This document shows positions 48,649 through 58,024 of a stretch of DNA of 64,000 bases, one piece after another. The translations under genes and the position numbers were made by a program. Source of the stretch: Calditrichota bacterium (GTDB lineage Bacteria > Calditrichota > Calditrichia > Calditrichales > Calditrichaceae). Numbering within the stretch: the first letter of the stretch is position 1; every line of letters begins with the position of its first letter. The DNA is taken from assembly GCA_003854985.1 (NCBI GenBank), contig RQOG01000010.1:36608-100607 (forward strand), given 5' to 3'. The notes beneath the pieces were generated by a model that was not told the origin of the DNA, ran no database searches, and worked only from the letters and a program-made list of their open reading frames with translations.

Positions 48649-49369
48649 TTATCTCCCCCTTTTTTATTTGTAAGTGTGCCTGCATAAAGGGTTCATATTT
48701 TTTCAATTCCGATTTGAGAAAATTAGTAACACCCCGTCCGGTTAATGTTGATCCGCTGATACCATCCACCTGGTGATAGGCTTCCGGTGAATTCGGATCA
48801 ACTTTACCTTTTACCACATTTATGGATACGATTTCACCCTGATCATTACGTATTTTTTTACCTACAAAATTCGACGTAAACCAATCTTTTTCAATTTCGC
48901 CTCCCAAACCCGGCGTTTCGCCATGCTGATAAAAGGTAATGCCCACCACCGTATTCATATCTGGAGCCAGCGCTAAATAGCCATAAATGGTGGACCATAA
49001 TCCTTTGCCGGAGACAGGAAATACATAAGCTTTTATATCGCCATCTTCAATTCTTTCGTAAATACCGAATAATCCCGGTTCTTTTTTGGGATCAAGTGTT
49101 CCGGGATCGCGATCCGGTAAAATCTCGCCATTTTCATTAATCACCAGCCCTTTGATATATTGATCATATTTAGCCTGAATCAGCTCCCTGGTAAAAGATT
49201 CTCCCTCCTGAGGACGAATATCAACGGAAACTAAAATATTCTTCTTCATTTCCAGCAGCTGGTTTTCTACCTGCCGGGGCTTTAATACTGTGGCCGCAGC
49301 GGCCAGCAGTACACTACATACAAGAGTTACATAGATGGCAAACCGAAAGGTATAAGCGGTACTATGCAC
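48641..49369 (-). CDS. nqrC: Na+-translocating NADH:quinone reductase subunit C
   Basis: NqrC carries a covalently bound FMN in a periplasmic domain anchored by an N-terminal helix (FRFAIYVTLVCSVLLAAAA). The flavinylation motif SGSTLTGRGV is present near the C-terminus, with the Thr as attachment site, and the HGETPGLGGEI loop is intact. The 242-aa length is normal. It starts at GTG, 8 bases inside nqrB, with AGGAGG upstream. Maturation needs an ApbE flavin transferase, which is not in this window. Confidence 0.96.
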   Translation of the reverse strand: MHSTAYTFRFAIYVTLVCSVLLAAAATVLKPRQVENQLLEMKKNILVSVDIRPQEGESFTRELIQAKYDQYIKGLVINENGEILPDRDPGTLDPKKEPGLFGIYERIEDGDIKAYVFPVSGKGLWSTIYGYLALAPDMNTVVGITFYQHGETPGLGGEIEKDWFTSNFVGKKIRNDQGEIVSINVVKGKVDPNSPEAYHQVDGISGSTLTGRGVTNFLKSELKKYEPFMQAHLQIKKGEING

Positions 49370-50555
49370 GACTTAACCTCCTTCTGATATGGCCTTTAAT
49401 CACATAATAATCGATTAGCGGCGCAAATATATTCATAAATAATATGGCCAGCATCATACCCTCCGGGTAGGCGGGATTAACTACGCGCACCAGGATGGCT
49501 AAAACACCGATCAAAAATCCGTAAATCCACTTTACTTTTTCCGTCTGGCTGGCAGAAACAGGATCTGTCGCCATAAATACGGTTCCGAAAGCAAAACCGC
49601 CCATTACAAGATGGTAGTGTGCCGGCAAGGTAAACATGCCCCCGGCATTGGCGCCACCTGCAAAAGTCATCAGAAGCGCGGTCAGATAACCTCCGAGAAC
49701 CACGGAAAACATTATTTTCCAGTTTCCGACTCGGGTTAAAATTAAAATTGCCGCGCCGATCAGAATGGCTAAAGTAGAAGTCTCTCCGATACTACCGGGA
49801 ACAAAACCGTAAAACATATCCATGAAACTGAACTGGTATTCCGCCAGGTGATTAACGGCGCTTGATCCGGCCTGGGAATTGGAAGCAACTAACAGCGGTG
49901 TAGCCCCTGAAAAAGCATCCACCACTTTATCCTTCGCGGCATCAATTGCAACCCAGACTTTATCCCCGGAAATTTTACCGGGATAGGCAAAGAAAACAAA
50001 AGCTCTTGCCGTTAACGCGGGATTTAAAATATTCATGCCTGTCCCGCCAAAGACTTCCTTACCAATCACAACGCCAAAAGAAATAGCAACAGCTACCTGC
50101 CAAAGAGGTATCGTTGGAGGCAATACCAATGGAAATAAAATCCCCGTTACAAGAAATCCCTCATTTACCTCATGCTTGCGGATTATGGCAAATAAAACTT
50201 CCCAGAATCCTCCAACGGCATATGAGACGATAATGATTGGTAAAAACTTTATCAATCCATACCAGAACATTTGCCAGATGGTCGCCTGCATACCTAAGGC
50301 TTCATAATACTGGTAACCGATATTATAAATTCCAAAAAGCGTAGCAGGCAAAAGCGCAACAATTACCATCATCATAAACCTTTTCAGATCCAGAGAATCC
50401 CGGACATGAGGTCCTGAAGTCGTTCTGCTGTTCGTCCAAAATAATATCGTGTCTGTCATTTCGAAAACAGGCGCCCATTTTTCCATGGGACCGCCCTTCT
50501 CAAATTTCTCACGATATTTGTCCAGATAGTTTTGAATAAATTTCAATTTAACCAC
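49362..50555 (-). CDS. nqrB: Na+-translocating NADH:quinone reductase subunit B
   Basis: NqrB is the largest membrane subunit; it holds riboflavin and a covalent FMN and forms the sodium path. The 397-aa protein has about ten helices, the motif FGGTGMNILNPALTARAF and the flavin attachment site SGATPLLVAS. GTG 50555 is used here; a TTG three codons later with GGGTGG before it is a close alternative. It lies 23 bp after nqrA. Confidence 0.96.
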   Translation of the reverse strand: MVKLKFIQNYLDKYREKFEKGGPMEKWAPVFEMTDTILFWTNSRTTSGPHVRDSLDLKRFMMMVIVALLPATLFGIYNIGYQYYEALGMQATIWQMFWYGLIKFLPIIIVSYAVGGFWEVLFAIIRKHEVNEGFLVTGILFPLVLPPTIPLWQVAVAISFGVVIGKEVFGGTGMNILNPALTARAFVFFAYPGKISGDKVWVAIDAAKDKVVDAFSGATPLLVASNSQAGSSAVNHLAEYQFSFMDMFYGFVPGSIGETSTLAILIGAAILILTRVGNWKIMFSVVLGGYLTALLMTFAGGANAGGMFTLPAHYHLVMGGFAFGTVFMATDPVSASQTEKVKWIYGFLIGVLAILVRVVNPAYPEGMMLAILFMNIFAPLIDYYVIKGHIRRRLSRA

Positions 50556-50578
50556 CCTCTATTTAGTTAACCCGGAAA

Positions 50579-51943
50579 TCAACCTTCTTTTTCAATCAGA
50601 TTTAATCCACGGCGAAGGATTGAACCGAAATCCGTTTTTGATAAACAAATATAGGAACATAATGCCAGGTCTTCTTCGTCTAATTCCAGAATGCCAAGCT
50701 TTTCCATTTCTTCAACATCATCCGTCATGATGCTTTTAATCAGATATACCGGCAGGATATTCATGGGTAACACCCTCTCGTAATCACCGGATTGCACAAA
50801 AGCTCTAAGCCCTCCATGGATAAGTGTATCCATCTCATATTCCTTTTTGGGGATTAAGGAAGACATATACGTTTTGGAGAAACTCGGCGTATTAAGACCG
50901 GGCATAAAATATCCCAGAAGTCTGCGTTGCTTTTTCCCCTCCGGAATTACCGTGATCAGATTGTCGTAATAACTGACATACCCAGTAGAGCTAATCTGCC
51001 TGCCAGTCAACACATTTCCCGATAAAAATCTTACAAAAGTATCCTTAACCTGATCCGGTTGAATCAGCATGCTGAGCGGCGCGCCGATGATGGTTTTATA
51101 ATATTGTCTCGTTTTTAAAACAGATCCGGCTGTGGCTACAATCCGTTCCCGCTGAAAATAACCGGCCTTTATAAATTTCCCGATCAGGGCGACGGCATAA
51201 GACGTTAAACACCAAACGATTTCCCCATGTCTTATTGGTTTTATATGATGAATTTGAACGCCGATGTTTCCGGCTGGATGCGGCCCTCTGAAAGTATTCT
51301 TCTGCACACCTTCCGCTTTTTGAAATGCCGCGGCTGTCTGCGAATTTTTACCTTCATAAGAAAGATACACCTGTCCGTCCGTTAATTTTTTTAATACATT
51401 CACGCCAATCTGGAAATTTTCTTCCTCACCCTGCAATAAAAAATTCGGATCGGCGGCTAATGGTGAAGTATCCATACCGGCGATAAAAATATCCCGGGGA
51501 AGAATATCCGGTTTGGCCACTTTACTAAATGGACGCTGTTTTATAAGCGGCCACATGCCGTGCTTTTGTAAATGCGCTATAATATCTTCGCGGCTCTTCG
51601 ATTCGATATCGTTTAAATTCCAGGGTTCCGTAACCTCTTTATCGTCTTTTTTATTATTTTCGACGACTATTTCGGTAAGTACACGGCGTTCCCCCCGGTT
51701 AATCTGCACTATTTTCCCGCTTACAGGCGATACGATTTTAATATCAGCATAGATTTTATCAGCAAAAAGCGCAGAACCAATTTTAACTTCATCGCCAACC
51801 TGTACTGCAAGCCTGGGTTTAATTCCGGGAAATTCTACGGGCTGTACCGCAACTAATTCGGGAATACCAGTTTCGCTTAAATGTTTTTCGGAACGGCCGG
51901 CAATCTTAAGATTATAACCACGTTTCAACTTAAATTCAGCCAT
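50579..51943 (-). CDS. nqrA: Na+-translocating NADH:quinone reductase subunit A
   Basis: NqrA is the cytoplasmic subunit that contributes to ubiquinone binding. The 454-aa protein begins with the biotinyl-like fold (FKLKRGYNLKIAGR, VSPVSGKIVQINRGERR) and contains GPHPAGNIGVQIHHI, the family signature. The length is normal. It is the first gene of the operon. Upstream lie a predicted promoter, a palindrome and a 13-codon reading frame with its own ribosome site. Confidence 0.96.
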   Translation of the reverse strand: MAEFKLKRGYNLKIAGRSEKHLSETGIPELVAVQPVEFPGIKPRLAVQVGDEVKIGSALFADKIYADIKIVSPVSGKIVQINRGERRVLTEIVVENNKKDDKEVTEPWNLNDIESKSREDIIAHLQKHGMWPLIKQRPFSKVAKPDILPRDIFIAGMDTSPLAADPNFLLQGEEENFQIGVNVLKKLTDGQVYLSYEGKNSQTAAAFQKAEGVQKNTFRGPHPAGNIGVQIHHIKPIRHGEIVWCLTSYAVALIGKFIKAGYFQRERIVATAGSVLKTRQYYKTIIGAPLSMLIQPDQVKDTFVRFLSGNVLTGRQISSTGYVSYYDNLITVIPEGKKQRRLLGYFMPGLNTPSFSKTYMSSLIPKKEYEMDTLIHGGLRAFVQSGDYERVLPMNILPVYLIKSIMTDDVEEMEKLGILELDEEDLALCSYICLSKTDFGSILRRGLNLIEKEG

Positions 51944-51957
51944 ATAATCCCTATCTG

Positions 51958-51996
51958 CTAAAGGTTATTATTTAATTCTGAAACATTATTTTCCAT
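51958..51996 (-). other. Possible leader peptide upstream of nqrA
   Basis: A 13-codon frame encodes MENNVSELNNNL and stops 14 nt before the nqrA start. AAAGGA lies 8 nt before its ATG, a better ribosome site than that of nqrA. It lies inside the predicted transcript. Coding is unproven. Confidence 0.3.
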
Positions 51997-52015
51997 GATT
52001 TTTCCTTTCGAGGTT

Positions 52016-52047
52016 TAAAGTTAATAAAATTTTCTTTTATTAACAAA
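52016..52047 (-). promoter_or_regulatory. Promoter of the nqr operon with palindromic spacer
   Basis: On the minus strand TTTG (52044-52047), 20 nt, then TAACTTTA (52016-52023). A perfect 9-bp inverted repeat, TTAATAAAA-N5-TTTTATTAA at 52021-52043, fills the spacer and touches the -7 box. A repressor bound there would exclude polymerase. Confidence 0.5.
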
Positions 52048-52203
52048 ACAAATCTTATAGCTTTTTCAAAGAATTATGCAGCCGTATCTGTTTTTTGGCA
52101 GTATTAAATCTAAAGAGACAGATGAAACATAATGTTTCGTTTTACCGGACAATTTTTAATTCAGACACATTCGATGATAACTTCCTGCTTACCTTGAATT
52201 AAA

Positions 52204-52233
52204 TCTGATTGTAACATACATTTAGTACTTTTG
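52204..52233 (+). promoter_or_regulatory. Promoter candidate for pgsA-pgpA-cinA
   Basis: TACTTTTG at 52226-52233 is a perfect TAnnTTTG box. The -33 element is weak (TCTG at 52204-52207, 18-nt spacer). The leader would be about 20 nt. Confidence 0.45.
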
Positions 52234-52259
52234 AAAGATAAACTTATTTTTAGATTGAA

Positions 52260-52889
52260 ATGGTATTTATAGTTCCTAACCAGTTGACATTAATCCGGAT
52301 TCTTTTAACACCGGTCTTTATCTGGCTGTTTCTTCATCCCGGTAATAATTATCATCTGGCAGCCGGAATTGTATTTTTGATCGGATCTTTAACAGACTGG
52401 TATGACGGATTTATTGCCAGAAGATTTAATTTAATCAGCCGCTGGGGTCAGTTTATGGATCCCCTGGCGGATAAAATACTTGTATCGTCTGCGTTGGTGG
52501 TCTTTGCCCTGAAAGACTATGTGTTCTGGTGGATGATTATCATAATTATCTTCCGTGATTTTCTGATTACGTTTTTAAGAAGTTTTGCTCTTATAATCGG
52601 CAAACCAATCATTACCACAAATTTTGCCAAATGGAAAACGTTTCTGCAAATGACCTTTGTGTTTTTAGTACTTATTTATATCAATATACCCGGATGGTCC
52701 GATCTGGCATTATCAACTCTGGAGAATCCCTGGCTGCATTGGACAACGATTCTGGTTTTAATTGTTGTTATATTAACCGTTTACAGCGGTATTCACTATA
52801 TCATTGTGAATTTTGTGCATATCATAGAATTATACCGCAGGATGCTCAGACTTATTGGTAAAAGAAAAAAAAGTGATTTGAATTCATGA
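52260..52889 (+). CDS. pgsA: CDP-diacylglycerol-glycerol-3-phosphate 3-phosphatidyltransferase
   Basis: PgsA joins CDP-diacylglycerol and glycerol-3-phosphate to make phosphatidylglycerol phosphate in the membrane. The CDP-alcohol phosphotransferase motif DGx2ARx8Gx3Dx3D is complete, running from DWYDGFIARRFN to GQFMDPLADK. The 209-aa protein has about five to six helices. Its end overlaps pgpA by 4 bases, so product and next enzyme are made together. No clear ribosome site precedes the ATG. Confidence 0.94.
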   Translation: MVFIVPNQLTLIRILLTPVFIWLFLHPGNNYHLAAGIVFLIGSLTDWYDGFIARRFNLISRWGQFMDPLADKILVSSALVVFALKDYVFWWMIIIIIFRDFLITFLRSFALIIGKPIITTNFAKWKTFLQMTFVFLVLIYINIPGWSDLALSTLENPWLHWTTILVLIVVILTVYSGIHYIIVNFVHIIELYRRMLRLIGKRKKSDLNS

Positions 52890-53338
52890 AGAAATTTTTA
52901 TGTTTAACTTTAGGAACCGTTTTGGGCGCCGGTTATCTGCCGTTTGCCCCCGGAACATTTGGCAGTTTTGCAGCAATTTTAACCATATATTTCACTTCCG
53001 CATCTGATCATGTCGGTGTGGTTGTGATCATTGTATTATCAATACTCGGTATCATCGTTTCCACTTATATTGAAAAGCTAAAAGGACATGATGCGGGTAT
53101 TATTGTGATTGATGAATATGTTGGACAGTGGATCAGCATATTGTTTTTGCCACAGACCATTTTAGTTTTGATTCTTGGGTTTATCCTGTTCCGGATATTC
53201 GATATTGTAAAACCATATCCGATCAATAAATCCCAATCATTGAAAGCCGGCTGGGGAGTGATGGCCGATGATATCCTGGCCGGGATAATCAGTAATGTCA
53301 TTTTACAACTTATTTTATTTACAGGAATTATTAAATGA
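52886..53338 (+). CDS. pgpA: Phosphatidylglycerophosphatase A
   Basis: PgpA removes the terminal phosphate from phosphatidylglycerol phosphate. The 150-aa membrane protein shows GYLPFAPGTFGSFAA, KGHDAGIIVIDEYVGQW (with the acidic metal-binding residues) and FDIVKPYPI, all characteristic of the family. It overlaps pgsA and cinA by 4 bases each, a tight operon in which two consecutive lipid steps are coupled. Confidence 0.95.
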   Translation: MKKFLCLTLGTVLGAGYLPFAPGTFGSFAAILTIYFTSASDHVGVVVIIVLSILGIIVSTYIEKLKGHDAGIIVIDEYVGQWISILFLPQTILVLILGFILFRIFDIVKPYPINKSQSLKAGWGVMADDILAGIISNVILQLILFTGIIK

Positions 53339-54582
53339 AAATGTATAAAGCGGAAATTATATCAATAGGAGATGAAGTTTTAGCCGGCTATACCATCAAT
53401 ACCAACGCTTCCTTTATATCTCAGCAACTGGCCCTGATCAGCCTGCCTGTAAGGTGGATTACAACCGTTTCTGATGATCATGATGATATTATTTATTCAT
53501 TGAAAACCGCAAACGGCAGAGCGGATGTTGTTTTAATTACCGGAGGCCTTGGTCCTACACCGGATGATATAACCAAAAAAAGTATCTGTGAATATTTTAA
53601 CCGTCCCATGGTTTATGATGAAAAAGCGCTGGCTGATGTAGAAAGTTTTCTTAAACAACGTAAAAGAACACTTACGGATGCCAACCGCTTGCAGGCTGTG
53701 ATTCCCAAAAGCGATGAAGTGATCTATAACTGGGCCGGAACGGCGCCCGGTCTTATTCTGGAAAAAGATGGTACTACTTTCATTTTTATGCCGGGTGTCC
53801 CCGTTGAAATGAAAGCCATGGTGAATAAATTTGTTCTGAATTATTTATCAAAAAAATTGAAACTGCCTGCCCTGCATACCCGATTATTGCGGACTACAGG
53901 TATTGCTGAATCTACTTTGTATGAAAGATTGGAAGAAATTATTAATAAAAATTCCCGCTTCCCGGTTGCATTTTTGCCCCGTCAGATAGGCGTTGATTTG
54001 AGATTCCGTTATATTGGTGATAACGCACAGGATATCAATGCGTTTAATCAGTTTGTGGAATCCGTTCGGTCCCGGATACAAAAATATGTTTTCACGGATA
54101 AGGAAGAAGATTTGGAGGAAGTGATTGGCCATCTTTTAAAAGAGAAAGAACTTACCTTATCTACAGCAGAAAGTTTTACCGGGGGATTAGCCGGCGACCG
54201 GCTCACAAATATTCCCGGCAGCTCTGATTATTTCCTGGGCGGGGTAATCACTTATTCCAATGAAAGCAAAGTAAAGATTTTAAATGTAAAGCCCGAAACA
54301 CTGGCTGACTTTGGCGCGGTCAGCAAACAAATCGCTCTCGAAATGGCCAGAGGCGTAAAAATTAAATTCTCAAGCGATTGTTCAATAGCCGCAACCGGTA
54401 TTGCCGGACCAGGCGGAGCAACAGATAAGAAACCCGTAGGCCTTGCCTATATAGCCGCAGTTTACAGGGATAAGGAACTGGTAAGAAAATTTTTGTTTGG
54501 CGAAAACCGGCTGATTAATAAAAACCGCGGAGTGATGGCCGGTATGGAGTTATTAAGACAATTACTACTGGATATAAAGTAA
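53335..54582 (+). CDS. cinA: CinA family protein (nicotinamide-nucleotide amidase / competence-damage protein)
   Basis: The 415-aa protein joins an N-terminal MoaB-like domain (ISIGDEVLAGYTINTN, LITGGLGPTPDD) to a C-terminal amidase domain (STAESFTGGLAGDRLT, GIAGPGGATDKKPVG). CinA proteins deamidate NMN and may hydrolyse ADP-ribose. Both catalytic regions look intact. The gene often neighbours recA, as here, with only thpR between them. Confidence 0.95.
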   Translation: MKMYKAEIISIGDEVLAGYTINTNASFISQQLALISLPVRWITTVSDDHDDIIYSLKTANGRADVVLITGGLGPTPDDITKKSICEYFNRPMVYDEKALADVESFLKQRKRTLTDANRLQAVIPKSDEVIYNWAGTAPGLILEKDGTTFIFMPGVPVEMKAMVNKFVLNYLSKKLKLPALHTRLLRTTGIAESTLYERLEEIINKNSRFPVAFLPRQIGVDLRFRYIGDNAQDINAFNQFVESVRSRIQKYVFTDKEEDLEEVIGHLLKEKELTLSTAESFTGGLAGDRLTNIPGSSDYFLGGVITYSNESKVKILNVKPETLADFGAVSKQIALEMARGVKIKFSSDCSIAATGIAGPGGATDKKPVGLAYIAAVYRDKELVRKFLFGENRLINKNRGVMAGMELLRQLLLDIK

Positions 54583-54605
54583 CATAAAGCAGAAAGTAAA
54601 TCGTT

Positions 54606-55181
54606 ATGAGCGATGACATTCGTTGTTTTTTTGCCATAGCGCTGCCTGCCGAATTAAAAGCCCGGATCGATGAATATATAAAGGAATTAAAAACTTTTAA
54701 TCCAGAGATCAAATGGGTAAAGGCGGATTCAATCCATATAACGCTGAAATTCCTTGGAAATATTCGCCCCGAACTTGCTGAAAAGAGCGCATTACAGGCT
54801 ATGGAAATCGGCGGGTGTATCCCGGATTTTAAAATACAAATAAATACAACCGGCGCTTTTCCGGATAAACGCCGCCCAAGAGTGATCTGGTTAGGAATCC
54901 AGAGCGTTCCGCAGCAACCGCTTTATGAACTAAACGAAAAACTGGAAAATCTGTCAGAACCCTTGGGATTCGAAAAAGAAAATCGAAGATTCTCGCCCCA
55001 CCTGACTTTGGGGCGCATAAAACAACTCGGCAATTACACCCAAATGTGGAAATATATCGAAGAAAATCCATTTGAGCAGTCGGAATTTGCAGTAAATGAA
55101 TTTTTACTGATGCGTAGTTTTTTAAAGCAATCGGGCGCAGAATACAAAATAATTCAGAAATATCCTTTGCGGTTGTGCTAA
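54606..55181 (+). CDS. thpR: RNA 2',3'-cyclic phosphodiesterase (2H family)
   Basis: This 191-aa 2H-phosphoesterase has the two HxT motifs HITLKFLG and HLTLGRIK, spaced as in the LigT/ThpR family, and the opening RCFFAIALPAELKA. It opens 2',3'-cyclic phosphates on RNA ends. It lies 23 bp after cinA and ahead of recA, so it probably belongs to the pgsA-pgpA-cinA transcript. The physiological substrate is unknown. Confidence 0.93.
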   Translation: MSDDIRCFFAIALPAELKARIDEYIKELKTFNPEIKWVKADSIHITLKFLGNIRPELAEKSALQAMEIGGCIPDFKIQINTTGAFPDKRRPRVIWLGIQSVPQQPLYELNEKLENLSEPLGFEKENRRFSPHLTLGRIKQLGNYTQMWKYIEENPFEQSEFAVNEFLLMRSFLKQSGAEYKIIQKYPLRLC

Positions 55182-55220
55182 GAATATATTAGATTTTTAA
55201 GAAAAATTATAGGGTCGCTG

Positions 55221-55250
55221 TTTGAAAACCGATGCCTGGCATATTATAAC
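55221..55250 (+). promoter_or_regulatory. Promoter of recA
   Basis: TTGAAA (55222-55227), 17 nt, TATAAC (55245-55250) fits the classical sigma-70 pattern, and TTTG at 55221 with 20 nt to TATAAC fits the local Bacteroidota-type spacing. No clear LexA box is visible. Confidence 0.5.
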
Positions 55251-55268
55251 AGAATCGAACCGCGTCCT

Positions 55269-55351
55269 GTGCTGAATAGCAATATGAAACCGATAAAGGT
55301 TTCAGGGTAAACAGGTACATAACGAACATCTTTGCAGACAGTATTCAGCAC
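55269..55351 (+). promoter_or_regulatory. Structured leader upstream of recA
   Basis: GTGCTGAATA (55269-55278) pairs perfectly with TATTCAGCAC (55342-55351). Inside, TGAAACC (55285-55291) pairs with GGTTTCA (55298-55304). The nested stems lie wholly in the predicted recA 5' leader, 50 bp before the ATG. Confidence 0.45.
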
Positions 55352-55401
55352 TTTAACGAAGAAGGTTAGACCACTATATTTTATCCGGAGAGAAAAGAAT
55401 C

Positions 55402-56448
55402 ATGAGCGATAACCAGGAAAAAATCAAAGCGGTTGACGTTGCCGTCTCGCAAATTGAACGGAATTTCGGCAAAGGGGCCATTATGCGTCTGGGCGACAGG
55501 GTAAAAGTCAATGTAGATATTATCCCTACAGGTTCCATTTCACTTGATGCAGCTCTTGGAATCGGCGGCATACCAAGAGGCCGGATTACGGAAATTTTCG
55601 GACCGGAATCTTCCGGTAAAACCACCCTGGCCCTGCATGTAATTGCAGAAGCCCAAAAAGCCGGCGGTCTCGCCGCTTTTGTGGATGCCGAACATGCCCT
55701 GGACCCGGGTTATGCTAAAAAATTAGGCGTGGATACGATCAATCTTTTAGTCAGTCAGCCCGATCATGGAGAACAGGCCCTGGAAATTGTGGAAACCCTT
55801 GTTCGCAGCGGCGCACTCGATGTAATCGTGATCGACTCGGTGGCCGCGCTTGTGCCAAAGGCTGAAATTGAAGGCGAAATGGGCGACTCTCATATGGGTC
55901 TACAGGCCCGCTTGATGTCACAGGCTTTAAGAAAATTAACCGGCACCGTCAGCAAGTCCAACACCAGCGTTGTATTTATCAACCAGGTCCGGGAGAAAAT
56001 CGGCGTGATGTTTGGTAATCCGGAAACGACCACAGGCGGCCGGGCGTTGAAATTTTACACCTCAATCCGGATTGATATACGCCGGATCGCCACCATCAAG
56101 GAAGCCGGCGATATGGTTGGCAATCGTACCAAAGTGAAGGTTGTAAAAAACAAAATGGCGCCTCCTTTCCGCGAAGCGGAATTTGATATCATGTATTCCC
56201 AGGGAATTTCCAAAGAAGGCGATGTGCTGGACCGGGCAGTGGATTTCCGCATTATTCAAAAATCAGGCACCTGGTTTTCGTATGGCGAAACCCGCTTGGG
56301 ACAGGGCCGGGAAAATGTAAAACGTTTCTTAATCGAAAATCCGGATATGCTGGAAGAAATTACCACAGAAGTAAAGAAAAAACTGGGCATGTCCGGATTA
56401 CCGGCGGAACAGGCTGCTCAGGAGATTCCACCGGATAAAGAATCATAA
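55402..56448 (+). CDS. recA: Recombinase RecA
   Basis: RecA forms filaments on single-stranded DNA and promotes strand exchange, working downstream of AddAB. The 348-aa protein has Walker [11 protein letters not shown], Walker [11 protein letters not shown], loop L1 around [18 protein letters not shown] and loop L2 [14 protein letters not shown]. The ribosome site GGAGAG is 10 nt upstream. It has its own promoter, a folded leader and a strong terminator shared with the convergent lipoprotein gene. Confidence 0.98.
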   Translation: MSDNQEKIKAVDVAVSQIERNFGKGAIMRLGDRVKVNVDIIPTGSISLDAALGIGGIPRGRITEIFGPESSGKTTLALHVIAEAQKAGGLAAFVDAEHALDPGYAKKLGVDTINLLVSQPDHGEQALEIVETLVRSGALDVIVIDSVAALVPKAEIEGEMGDSHMGLQARLMSQALRKLTGTVSKSNTSVVFINQVREKIGVMFGNPETTTGGRALKFYTSIRIDIRRIATIKEAGDMVGNRTKVKVVKNKMAPPFREAEFDIMYSQGISKEGDVLDRAVDFRIIQKSGTWFSYGETRLGQGRENVKRFLIENPDMLEEITTEVKKKLGMSGLPAEQAAQEIPPDKES

Positions 56449-56460
56449 GGTTGTAATAAA

Positions 56461-56490
56461 AAAAGCCCGGCTATTCCGGGCTTTTTCATT
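56461..56490. terminator. Bidirectional terminator, recA / lipoprotein gene
   Basis: AAAAGCCCGG (56461-56470) pairs with CCGGGCTTTT (56476-56485) around a 5-nt loop. A-rich and T-rich flanks on the two sides allow it to work in both directions between the convergent genes. Confidence 0.88.
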
Positions 56491-57913
56491 AATTGCCTGT
56501 TTTTCGGAAGGCATTAAACCTTAATTGTCTGCCATCTTTTTTTATCAAACCATTTCCGGCATCATCAAATTCAATATTAAAATTCCCGCCCTGATGGGTA
56601 ATTTGCCCATCACCGGTTCCATCCGGATAAAAAGTATAATCGGCTACAAATATCGGATCATCGCCATTTTCATAAGCTGTTCTCGATGCATAGACTTCGT
56701 AATGCAATGTTGCACTTCCCTCGTATAAATAGGTACCGCTGATCAATACATAATAACCATTCCAGGTTGTCCATTCACCTTCCAGCGTTTTGCCCTCATT
56801 ATCTTCAACTAAAGTTAACGTTCCATGCGCGCTATTATGCCTGGTAATTTCCATAATCGTTGTTTTAACACCATCGGCATGACTGATCAAAAAATCTACC
56901 TGGGCTGAGTCTGGTTCTCCGGAAGAAAATTGAATGACATGGCGGAATAATCCGTCAAGAACAGTATCCGGAAGAGAAATGGTCACTTCCGCATATTTCA
57001 TAATTTTGTCTACATAATGTTTATCAGGAAAATCAATGGTTTCACTATAATTTCCATATAGATCGTCCTCTATTCTGTTAAAGCTACCGCTGACAAGAAT
57101 ACCATTTCTATAGGTTCTGGAAAAAATACCCGTATAGTTATTATAGAAGGTAATCATACTTGTGGATGAAGTACCGTCCGAGAAATCAAACACTTCCTGT
57201 ATGGTTCCCGATTCATCCGGATTGACTTCGATTGATCCTGACTTATGTGTGAGTTTTCCCAATCCGTTATAGTACGTATGCTCTTCTGCAATAAATCCTG
57301 TAATGCGGGTTCCCTCATAATCCGTCACGCTAATCTCGCCTTCGATTTTATTTATAAACGAGACATCGTCAAACAATCTCAGTTGATAAAGCGATTTAAC
57401 CTTATCATCCTCATTACTATACAGGGTTTTATTTGCATCAATCCGGATTTCGGAGGAATCATAATTTAAGTGAAAAAACATGGAACCTTCTTTGACTTCA
57501 TACAAACGGGCAATACCTGTTTCAGGATTATAATATATGGCTGTTCGTCTGACAAAATTCACCAGATTTATTTCGTCATAGAAAATAAGCGAATCAGAAT
57601 TGATTCTGAGGCTGTTCCCGGAAATATGAATATTCTTCATCAATCCGAATGCATCGCGCTTCAATAACGCCAATTGATCCAGCATGTTGGGCATTCCGGG
57701 TAATGCCACCGTTGTACCCAGATCCAATGCGGTTAATCCGCTGGTCATCGACTCGGCTTCACCCACCGATCCCGACAATTCAATTATTTCAAATCCAAGA
57801 GCAGCCTGTTCTGTAACCTGTTCATCCACCTGAAGTTCTTTTTCCGGTTCGGTATTGCTTTGACATGAAATAAAAATAATAAAACCTAATAAAATACAAG
57901 ATAAATAACGCAT
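56489..57913 (-). CDS. Lipoprotein of unknown function, repeat-rich
   Basis: The 474-aa product has a lipoprotein signal (MRYLSCILLGFIIFISC), then an acidic linker and a long beta-rich body with Gly- and Asp-containing strand repeats (YYNGLGKLTHKSG, YGNYSETIDFPDK, YTFYPDGTGDGQITHQGG). The rhythm recalls MORN-like or wrapped beta-sheet repeats, but I recognise no family. The ATG at 57913 has AGGAGAG 7 nt upstream and gives the proper signal; longer in-frame extensions lack this. It is transcribed alone. Confidence 0.75.
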   Translation of the reverse strand: MRYLSCILLGFIIFISCQSNTEPEKELQVDEQVTEQAALGFEIIELSGSVGEAESMTSGLTALDLGTTVALPGMPNMLDQLALLKRDAFGLMKNIHISGNSLRINSDSLIFYDEINLVNFVRRTAIYYNPETGIARLYEVKEGSMFFHLNYDSSEIRIDANKTLYSNEDDKVKSLYQLRLFDDVSFINKIEGEISVTDYEGTRITGFIAEEHTYYNGLGKLTHKSGSIEVNPDESGTIQEVFDFSDGTSSTSMITFYNNYTGIFSRTYRNGILVSGSFNRIEDDLYGNYSETIDFPDKHYVDKIMKYAEVTISLPDTVLDGLFRHVIQFSSGEPDSAQVDFLISHADGVKTTIMEITRHNSAHGTLTLVEDNEGKTLEGEWTTWNGYYVLISGTYLYEGSATLHYEVYASRTAYENGDDPIFVADYTFYPDGTGDGQITHQGGNFNIEFDDAGNGLIKKDGRQLRFNAFRKTGN

Positions 57914-58024
57914 AACTCTCTCCTGTAAAAATAAATAACCTGAGACGAAAGTAGCCAACCGGCTTAAAAATCGATATGACAATAATCACCCCAAACAGCT
58001 CTGACCAATAAAAGTTAATTTTTA

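Noticed and set aside
55182..55401. LexA/SOS box before recA
   Set aside because: I looked for CGAAC-type and CTG-N10-CAG forms; only weak partial matches appear.
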